10,700 bases of DNA from Immundisolibacter sp049322795 (GTDB lineage Bacteria; Pseudomonadota; Gammaproteobacteria; Immundisolibacterales; Immundisolibacteraceae). Positions 1 to 4,928 of this stretch are shown here, one piece after another. The stretch covers positions 1-10,700 of the forward strand of contig JBMOQH010000009.1 of NCBI GenBank assembly GCA_049322795.1, in the 5' to 3' direction. The notes under the pieces are model-generated. The model made no database searches. It worked only from the letters and a program-made list of their open reading frames with translations, and was not told where the DNA came from. Numbering within the stretch: position 1 is the stretch's first letter; the number at the start of each line of letters is the position of its first letter. The translations under genes were made by a program, and so were the position numbers.

Positions 1-132
1 CGCCCACTCCCAACCCGCGCGCAAGGCGACGAGCGCAAAGGCACCGCCCACCCAGGGCAGGCTGCCGTAGCACACGAGCGCGAGGACGAGCGCCAGCAGC
101 ACCACCGCCGTCAGCAGCCGCGCCTTAGGCAC
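1..132 (-). CDS. cdsA: Phosphatidate cytidylyltransferase (CDP-diacylglycerol synthase), N-terminal fragment
   Basis: The reading frame opens with a GTG at 132-130, 44 codons before the window edge, so only the N-terminus is seen. It begins MPKARLLTAVVLLALVLALV, a hydrophobic first transmembrane helix, then a second hydrophobic stretch ending in a GWEWA motif at about residues 40-44. This short basic start, hydrophobic helices and WEWA are typical of the CdsA N-terminus. The enzyme makes CDP-diacylglycerol from phosphatidate and CTP in the inner membrane, the branch point of phospholipid synthesis. The catalytic signature lies further on, outside the window. The gene overlaps the end of uppS by 8 bases, so translation is probably coupled. 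An alternative in-frame GTG lies two codons upstream at 138-136. The identification rests on this short segment plus the conserved uppS-cdsA order. Confidence 0.88.
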   Translation of the reverse strand, partial: MPKARLLTAVVLLALVLALVCYGSLPWVGGAFALVALRAGWEWA

Positions 133-871
133 CCGCACCGCCAACGTGTACCTGTTCGCTGGTCTGGCCGAAGCGCCGCTCGCGTCCGGCGTACCAGGCG
201 AGCGCCTCCTGCAGGGCAGCGGCGTCGAAATCCGGCCACAGCGTGTCGGTGAAATACAGTTCCGCGTAGGCGAGGTGCCAGAGCAGGAAGTTGCTGATGC
301 GCCGCTCGCCGCCGGTGCGGATCAGCAGGTCCACCGGCGGCGCATGGCCCAGCGCCAAGCGCGCGGCAAAGCTGGCTTCGTCGAGCGTCGCGCCTTCCAG
401 CGCACCGCTCGCGGCGGCGGCCACCAGCGAGCGTGCCGCCTGCACGATGTCCCATTGGCCGCCGTAGTTGGCCGCCACGTTCAGATGCAGACCGCGGCAG
501 TCGGCCGTATTGGCCTCGGCGCGGGCGATGGCGTCCTGCAGACGCGCCGGCAGCATCGAGCGTTCGCCGATCACCGACAGGCGGATGTCGTTTTCCTTCA
601 GGGCCAGCTCCTCGTCGCGCAGCGCGCGCACGAACAGCTCCATGAGCACCGATACCTCGTCCTGCGGCCGCCGCCAGTTCTCGCTGCTGAAGGCGAACAG
701 GGTCAGGTGCGCAACGCCGCGGCGGGCGCAGTCCTCGATCACCCGTCGCACCACCCGCGCGCCGATCCGATGGCCGGCGACGCGCGGCAGGTGGCGCTGG
801 CGTGCCCAGCGGCCGTTGCCGTCCATGACAATGGCCACGTGCCGCGGCAATTTGGCGTCAGGCGTGGTCAT
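125..871 (-). CDS. uppS: Isoprenyl transferase (di-trans,poly-cis-undecaprenyl-diphosphate synthase)
   Basis: The 248-residue product matches cis-prenyltransferases along its whole length. This cytoplasmic enzyme adds isopentenyl units to farnesyl diphosphate to make the C55 carrier lipid for peptidoglycan and O-antigen. Visible motifs: HVAIVMDGNGRW (residues 11-22) with the catalytic Mg-binding Asp at 17, FAFSSENW (59-66), NVAANYGG mid-protein, and RTGGERRISNFLLW followed by AYAELYFTD near the C-terminus, which carries the diphosphate-binding arginines. Length is normal for the family. I chose ATG at 871-869. A GTG immediately upstream (874-872) is also possible and would add one residue. 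The frr stop lies 9 bases upstream (6 with GTG), and the 3' end overlaps cdsA, so the gene is read as part of the rpsB-side operon. No key residue is missing. Confidence 0.98.
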   Translation of the reverse strand: MTTPDAKLPRHVAIVMDGNGRWARQRHLPRVAGHRIGARVVRRVIEDCARRGVAHLTLFAFSSENWRRPQDEVSVLMELFVRALRDEELALKENDIRLSVIGERSMLPARLQDAIARAEANTADCRGLHLNVAANYGGQWDIVQAARSLVAAAASGALEGATLDEASFAARLALGHAPPVDLLIRTGGERRISNFLLWHLAYAELYFTDTLWPDFDAAALQEALAWYAGRERRFGQTSEQVHVGGAGA

Positions 872-880
872 CACGCCCGC

Positions 881-1438
881 TCAGACGTCCAGCAGGTCGG
901 CTTCCTTGGCCGAGAGCAGCGCTTCGACCTCCGCCACGAAGCGGTCGGTGAGCTTTTGTATCTCGGTCTCGCCACGCGCCAGATCGTCGCTCGAGATGAG
1001 TTTTTCCTTTTCGAGATCCTTGAGCGAGCCATTGGCGTCGCGGCGCACGTTGCGAATGGCCACCCGGCAGGCTTCGCCCTCGCCACGCACCACCTTGATC
1101 AGGTCCTTGCGCCGTTGCTCGGTGAGCGCCGGCAACGGCACGCGAATGACCATGCCCGCGGTCGACGGGTTCAAGCCCAGGTCGGACTCGCGGATGGCCT
1201 TGTCGATGGCGTTCACCGTGCCCTTGTCGAACGGCGCCACCAGCAGCGTGCGGGCATCCTCGGCAGACACGTTGGCCAGCTGGCGCAGCGGCGTGTCGGC
1301 GCCGTAGTAGTTGACGTGGATCTGGTCCAGCAGGCCCGGGTGGGCGCGCCCGGCACGGACTTTTTTAAGCTCCTCGGCCAACCCGTGGACGCTCTTGGCC
1401 ATGCGTTGCTCGGCGTCCTTTCGCACGTCGTCGATCAT
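881..1438 (-). CDS. frr: Ribosome recycling factor
   Basis: A 185-residue protein, the exact usual size of RRF. With EF-G it splits the post-termination 70S ribosome so that subunits can be reused. The two-domain layout is readable: a long helix (about residues 1-29), the small beta domain (about 30-104, including YYGADTPLRQLANV), then the returning helices from about 105, with RVPLPALTEQRRKDL and the RNVRRDAN signature containing the conserved Arg132. The C-terminal helices end in KEADLLDV. The ATG at 1438-1436 is preceded by the best Shine-Dalgarno site of this cluster, GGAGGA at 1448-1443, 4 bases from the start codon. This fits strong, partly independent translation within the operon. It lies 12 bases after pyrH and 9 bases before uppS. 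Confidence 0.99.
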   Translation of the reverse strand: MIDDVRKDAEQRMAKSVHGLAEELKKVRAGRAHPGLLDQIHVNYYGADTPLRQLANVSAEDARTLLVAPFDKGTVNAIDKAIRESDLGLNPSTAGMVIRVPLPALTEQRRKDLIKVVRGEGEACRVAIRNVRRDANGSLKDLEKEKLISSDDLARGETEIQKLTDRFVAEVEALLSAKEADLLDV

Positions 1439-1450
1439 CGGTTCCTCCGC

Positions 1451-2182
1451 TCAGGCCTCGGTAGGCGCCATCAGCGTGCCGATCGGCTCGCCATGCACGA
1501 TGCGCAGCAGCGCCCCGCGGCTGTTCATGTCGAACACCCGCACCGGCAGCGCGTGCTCGCGCGCCAACGCCACCGCCGTCGCGTCCATCACACCCAGATG
1601 CCGCGCCAGCACTTCGTCGTAATCCAGCCGATCGTAGCGGCGGGCATGCGGGTTGCGCAGCGGGTCGGCGTCGTATACGCCGTCGACCTTGGTCGATTTG
1701 AGCAACAACTGCGCGTCGATGTCGATGGCCCGCAGGCAGGCCGCCGTATCGGTGGTGAAGTAGGGATTGCCGATGCCCCCCGCGCACAGCACCACGCGGC
1801 CAACCTCAAGATGCCGCAGCGCCTTGACGCGCACATAGGCCTCGGCCACGCCGGTGACCGGCAGGGCCGACATCACCCGCGCGGCGATGCCATTGCCCTG
1901 CAAAACCTCATGCAGGGCGAGCGCATTCATCACCGTGGCCAGCATGCCGATGTAATCGGCGGTGGCGCGGTCCGCGCCCTCGGCCGCCGCCGGCAGGCCG
2001 CGGAACAGATTGCCGCCGCCGACCACCAGACCGACCCGGACGCCGGCCTCTAGCACCGGCTTCAACTCATCGGCCACCGCCTGCATGGCCGGCCGGTCGA
2101 AGCCGTGCGGCTTGCCGCCGGCCAACGCCTCACCGCTCAGTTTCAGCAGGATGCGCGTGTAGGTGGGCGGCGAGCCGGCCAT
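1451..2182 (-). CDS. pyrH: Uridylate (UMP) kinase
   Basis: A 243-residue member of the bacterial UMP kinase branch of the amino acid kinase fold. It phosphorylates UMP to UDP, feeding UTP/CTP synthesis, and bacterial members are typically hexamers inhibited by UTP and activated by GTP. Motifs seen: ILLKLSGEAL (residues 11-20, phosphate binding), VVGGGNLFRG (53-62), DRATADYIGMLATVMN (71-86), CAGGIGNPYFTTDTAA (133-148) and STKVDGVYDADP (163-174). Length matches the E. coli enzyme (241). The start at 2182 aligns with the usual N-terminus, but no convincing Shine-Dalgarno precedes it. The tsf stop lies only 6 bases upstream, so translation probably depends on coupling to tsf. No abnormal residues were noticed. 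Confidence 0.99.
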   Translation of the reverse strand: MAGSPPTYTRILLKLSGEALAGGKPHGFDRPAMQAVADELKPVLEAGVRVGLVVGGGNLFRGLPAAAEGADRATADYIGMLATVMNALALHEVLQGNGIAARVMSALPVTGVAEAYVRVKALRHLEVGRVVLCAGGIGNPYFTTDTAACLRAIDIDAQLLLKSTKVDGVYDADPLRNPHARRYDRLDYDEVLARHLGVMDATAVALAREHALPVRVFDMNSRGALLRIVHGEPIGTLMAPTEA

Positions 2183-2188
2183 GACGGA

Positions 2189-3064
2189 TCAACCGCGGGC
2201 TTGTTTCATCACTTCGGCGACGAAGTCGTCGGCCTGTTTCTCGATGCCCTCGCCGACTTCCAGCCGCTCGAAGCCGAGCACCTTGGCACCCGCCTTCTTG
2301 AGCAGCTGCTCGACGGTGGTTTCCGGATCCTTGACGAACGGCTGCCCGAGGAGCGTGACCTCGGCCGCGTACTTGCGGATGCGGCCCTCGACCATCTTGG
2401 CGCGGATGTCTTCCGGCTTGCCGGATTCGGCGGCCTGGGCGTCGTAGATTTCCTTCTCGCGCGCCAGCACGTCGGCCGGAATCTGCTCGGCAGACACGCA
2501 CAACGGCCGGCTGGCCGCCACGTGCATGGCAATGTCGCGCGCCAGCGCCAGGTCGCCGCCTTCGAGTTCCACCAGCACGCCGATGCGCGCGCCGTGCAGA
2601 TAACTGCCGATCACACCGGCGCTGGTCTGACGGCGCACGAAACGGCGCACGCGGATGTTCTCGCCGATCTTGGCCACCAGCTGCTGGCGGGTTTCCTCCA
2701 CCGTGGCACCGTCCAGGGCCAGCGCCGACAGCTGCTCGACGTCGGCCGGCGCGTCGTCCAGCACGCGCTGGCCAACCGCCTGGGCGAAGGCCAGGAACCC
2801 GGCGTCCTTGGCCACGAAGTCGGTCTCCGAGTTGACCTCGGTCAGCGCCACCGCACGCCCATCGGCGCTGGTCGACAGGATGATGGCCCCGTCGGCGGCG
2901 GTGCGGCCGGCCTTCTTGTCCGCGCGCGCGGCGCCGGCCTTGCGCATCAAGTCGATCGCCGCCTCGATGTCGCCGCCGGCTTCCGTCAGCGCCTTCTTGC
3001 ACTCCATCATGCCGAGCCCGGTACGCTCGCGCATCTCCTTGACCAATGCGGCCGATATGCTCAT
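2189..3064 (-). CDS. tsf: Translation elongation factor Ts
   Basis: A 291-residue EF-Ts, the nucleotide exchange factor that reloads EF-Tu with GTP. The N-terminal UBA-like domain covers about residues 1-45 (LVKEMRERTGLGMMECKKAL), followed by NSETDFVAKD (78-87), whose TDFV (81-84) inserts near the EF-Tu nucleotide site. The core subdomains and a C-terminal module ending near FVAEVMKQARG follow. Length is slightly above the E. coli protein (283). The ATG at 3064-3062 has GAGGG at 3077-3073, 8 bases upstream. It lies 145 bases after rpsB, the usual partner, and that gap carries a terminator-like hairpin that could lower tsf transcription relative to rpsB. The pyrH start follows 6 bases after the stop. 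Confidence 0.99.
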   Translation of the reverse strand: MSISAALVKEMRERTGLGMMECKKALTEAGGDIEAAIDLMRKAGAARADKKAGRTAADGAIILSTSADGRAVALTEVNSETDFVAKDAGFLAFAQAVGQRVLDDAPADVEQLSALALDGATVEETRQQLVAKIGENIRVRRFVRRQTSAGVIGSYLHGARIGVLVELEGGDLALARDIAMHVAASRPLCVSAEQIPADVLAREKEIYDAQAAESGKPEDIRAKMVEGRIRKYAAEVTLLGQPFVKDPETTVEQLLKKAGAKVLGFERLEVGEGIEKQADDFVAEVMKQARG

Positions 3065-3114
3065 GTCTGTTGCCCTCGATTACCGGGTGCAGGGTGCTTT
3101 TGCGCCGGACACCC

Positions 3115-3145
3115 AAGCAAAAAAAGAGGGGACAAGCCCCTCTTT
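3115..3145 (-). terminator. Intrinsic terminator/attenuator between rpsB and tsf
   Basis: Read on the minus strand (the direction of rpsB to tsf), a perfect 9-bp stem AAAGAGGGG / CCCCTCTTT (3145-3137 with 3131-3123) encloses a 5-base loop. It is followed directly by T residues, giving seven T in a row at 3125-3119 including three in the stem. On the plus strand no T-run follows, so the direction is clear. It lies 64 bases after the rpsB stop and 50 bases before the tsf start. A partial terminator in this gap is known in E. coli. That readthrough supplies tsf and the genes beyond is an inference from the lack of an obvious promoter downstream of the hairpin. Confidence 0.85.
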
Positions 3146-3209
3146 AAGAAATACGAAAATTTCATCAACCGCGCGTGGCGTTGCGGCCAAGCCGCCCCGC
3201 CGCGCGCGC

Positions 3210-3941
3210 TCAGCCGACCTCGACGACTTCGACGAACTCGTCGCTGCCACCCGCCGCCAGTGCGGCGCGGCCGTTCTGGATCGCTTCCGCAGCCTGCCCG
3301 AGGTAGAGGTCGATGGCGCGGATCGAATCGTCGTTCCCCGGAATCACATACTCGATGCCGTCGGGACGGTTGTTCGTGTCGACCACGGCGATCACCGGGA
3401 TGCCCAGGCGGTTCGCCTCGTCGACGGCGATGTGCTCGTAACCGGTGTCGATCACGAACAGCGCGTCAGGCATGCCCTTCAGGTTACGGATGCCGCCGAC
3501 ACTGCGCGCCAGCTTGTCGCGCTCGCGGTGCAGCAGCTGCACGTCGCGCTTGCTCAGATCGCCCGTGCGACCCAGTTCGATGCGCGTCTCGAGATCGATC
3601 AGGCGATCCACCGATTTGCGCACGGTGCGGTAGTTGGTAAGCATGCCGCCCAGCCAGCGGTAGCTGATGTAGGGCATGCCGCAGGCGGTGGCGTGCTGCT
3701 CGACCAGCTTGCGCGCCTGGCGCTTGGTGCCGACGAACAGCACCGTGCCGCCCTTGGCGGCAATCTTGCCGAGCACGTTCATGGCGTCCCGCAGCATCGG
3801 CAGGCTGCGTTCCAGGTTGATGATGTGAATGTTCTGACGGGCCCCGAAGATGTAGGGGGCCATGGCCGGCGACCAATAGCGGGTCTGGTGACCAAAATGG
3901 ACGCCCGCGTCCAGCAGGTCGCGCATGGAAACTGCTGCCAT
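3210..3941 (-). CDS. rpsB: 30S ribosomal protein S2
   Basis: A 243-residue S2 protein of the small ribosomal subunit. Typical blocks are visible: VSMRDLLDAGVHFGHQTRYW at the N-terminus, FGARQNIHIINLE, ILFVGTKR-like VLFVGTKRQARK, YRWLGGMLTNYRTV, MPDALFVIDTGYEHIAVDEA, GIPVIAVVDTNNRPDG and YVIPGNDDSIRAIDLYLG. Length is near the E. coli value (241). I placed the start at the ATG 3941-3939 because MAAVSMRD matches the family start, although the frame stays open upstream to 4052 (a TTG within the promoter -35). A GGAG at 3956-3953 is 11 bases from the ATG, rather far for a standard Shine-Dalgarno. First gene of the minus-strand cluster; it has its own promoter at 4024-4052. Confidence 0.99.
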   Translation of the reverse strand: MAAVSMRDLLDAGVHFGHQTRYWSPAMAPYIFGARQNIHIINLERSLPMLRDAMNVLGKIAAKGGTVLFVGTKRQARKLVEQHATACGMPYISYRWLGGMLTNYRTVRKSVDRLIDLETRIELGRTGDLSKRDVQLLHRERDKLARSVGGIRNLKGMPDALFVIDTGYEHIAVDEANRLGIPVIAVVDTNNRPDGIEYVIPGNDDSIRAIDLYLGQAAEAIQNGRAALAAGGSDEFVEVVEVG

Positions 3942-4017
3942 AAGCCAAAACGCTCCAAGATTCTCGGGGTGATGCCGCATGAGGGACGCGGCCGCGGGCA
4001 GGTGCCCGCAAAAAAGG
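3942..4017 (-). promoter_or_regulatory. rpsB mRNA leader with hairpin
   Basis: From the predicted start of transcription near 4017 the leader is about 75 bases. It opens with C and T runs (CCCCC at 4020-4016, TTTTTT at 4015-4010) and then a perfect hairpin GCGGGC-ACCT-GCCCGC at 4009-3994. A weaker CCGC/GCGG pairing follows downstream, and then the GGAG in front of rpsB. In E. coli the rpsB leader binds S2 and represses its own translation. Whether this leader does the same is an inference, because I do not see a sequence match to the E. coli element. Confidence 0.4.
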
Positions 4018-4023
4018 GGGCGA

Positions 4024-4052
4024 GTTATAGCACCGATCGTCGGGGCCGACAA
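4024..4052 (-). promoter_or_regulatory. Sigma70-type promoter for rpsB
   Basis: On the minus strand TTGTCG (-35, 4052-4047) is separated by exactly 17 bases from TATAAC (-10, 4029-4024). A TG one base before the -10 makes it an extended -10 promoter (TGCTATAAC). Matches to the consensus are 4/6 and 5/6. The discriminator after the -10 is TCGCCCCC, GC-rich as in growth-rate and ppGpp-controlled ribosomal promoters. Stringent control is inferred from this. Confidence 0.75.
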
Positions 4053-4060
4053 TCCGCCGG

Positions 4061-4090
4061 TTTACCGGGCCGTGTGCCGGCTGCTACAGT
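4061..4090 (+). promoter_or_regulatory. Candidate promoter for the map operon
   Basis: TTTACC (4061-4066) and TACAGT (4085-4090) are 18 bases apart, each matching the sigma70 consensus at 4 of 6 positions. TGC before the -10 gives an extended -10. It would start transcription near 4097, about 60 bases before map. It lies back to back with the rpsB promoter, with only 8 bases between the two -35 boxes. The -10 is inside an inverted repeat (4074-4097), which could reflect control or could mean that this is not the true promoter. Confidence 0.45.
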
Positions 4091-4097
4091 CCGGCAC
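4074..4097. repeat. Inverted repeat spanning the candidate map -10
   Basis: GTGCCGG (4074-4080) and CCGGCAC (4091-4097) are perfect complements. Inside them CTG and CAG can pair as well, leaving one bulged T and a CTA loop. On the plus strand it is followed by CTTTTATTTGTG, so it resembles a plus-strand intrinsic terminator. It could instead be an operator overlapping the map promoter. The function is not established from sequence. Confidence 0.5.
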
Positions 4098-4157
4098 CTT
4101 TTATTTGTGTCCGCCGGCCGTCGGCCGTGCACCGGACTTCGCTCCGCTGTCAGGGTT

Positions 4158-4928
4158 ATGACCGTCTCGCTCAAGACCCCCGAAGAAATTGCCGCCCTGC
4201 GCGTGGCCGGCCGGCTGGCCGCGCAGTTGCTGGAGATGATCGGCCCACACGTGCAACCGGGCGTCACCACCGACGAACTGAACGACCTGTGCGAGCGCCA
4301 CACCACGGAGGTGCTCGGCAGCAGGTCGGCACCGCTCGGCTATCACGGTTTTCCGAAGTCGATCTGCACCTCGGTGAACCACGTGGTCTGCCACGGCATC
4401 CCGAACGACAAGCCGCTCAAGAAGGGCGACATCGTCAACGTCGACGTCACCGTCATCAAGGATGACTACCACGGCGATACCAGCGCCATGTTCTATGTCG
4501 GCGAGCCCTCCATCCAGGCGCGGCGCCTGTGCGAAACCAGCTACGAGGCACTGTGGGTGGGCATCGGCATGGTGCGCCCGGGCATGCGCCTGGGCGATCT
4601 CGGGCACGCCATCCAGACCTACGCCGAGGCGCGCAGCTACTCCATCGTCCGCGAGTACTGCGGGCACGGCATCGGCCGGCAGTTCCACGAAGAGCCGCAG
4701 GTGCTGCATTACGGCATTCCCGGCACCGGCCTCACGCTCGAGCCGGGCATGGTGTTCACCATCGAACCGATGCTGAACGCCGGCAAACGACACGTGAAGC
4801 TGCTGGCCGACGGCTGGACCGTGGTCACCAAGGACCACAGCCTGTCGGCGCAGTGGGAACACATGGTCTTGGTCACCGAGACGGGCGTCGAGGTGCTGAC
4901 GCTGCGGGACGGCGAGACGCGGCCTTGA
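4158..4928 (+). CDS. map: Type I methionine aminopeptidase
   Basis: A 256-residue cytosolic metalloprotease that removes the initiator methionine from nascent proteins. The pita-bread fold metal ligands are all in place: Asp96, Asp107, His170, Glu203 and Glu234, with His79 (NHVVCHGIP) and His177 (FHEEPQ) at the active site. Other family blocks are KTPEEIAALRVAGRLAA at the N-terminus and EYCGHGIGRQFHEEPQVLHY (residues 166-185). Length fits the single-domain bacterial type (264 in E. coli). The ATG at 4158 aligns with the E. coli start. A purine-rich AGGG lies only 2 bases before it, so the ribosome-binding site is unusually close. First gene of the plus-strand cluster, divergent from rpsB by 216 bases. 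Its stop overlaps the probable glnD start. Confidence 0.99.
   Translation: MTVSLKTPEEIAALRVAGRLAAQLLEMIGPHVQPGVTTDELNDLCERHTTEVLGSRSAPLGYHGFPKSICTSVNHVVCHGIPNDKPLKKGDIVNVDVTVIKDDYHGDTSAMFYVGEPSIQARRLCETSYEALWVGIGMVRPGMRLGDLGHAIQTYAEARSYSIVREYCGHGIGRQFHEEPQVLHYGIPGTGLTLEPGMVFTIEPMLNAGKRHVKLLADGWTVVTKDHSLSAQWEHMVLVTETGVEVLTLRDGETRP

Noticed and set aside
146..2053. A 635-codon open frame on the plus strand opposite uppS, frr and pyrH
   Set aside because: It spans three clearly conserved minus-strand genes and the gaps between them; composition is biased and no motif is seen, so it is a mirror frame.
3146..3180. Possible tsf promoter (TTGATG followed by AT-rich sequence) just upstream of the rpsB-tsf hairpin
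   Set aside because: No -10 with acceptable sequence lies at 16-18 bases, and the transcript would still meet the terminator, so I do not list it as a feature.
2105..3640. Open frames on the plus strand opposite tsf and rpsB, and a 328-codon alternative minus-strand frame at 2130-3116
   Set aside because: tsf and rpsB explain the coding signal fully; these products show only low-complexity Arg-rich sequence.
3942..4052. Extension of rpsB upstream to 4052, adding 37 residues
   Set aside because: The added residues have no family match and would put the start inside the promoter -35; the internal ATG gives the normal S2 N-terminus.
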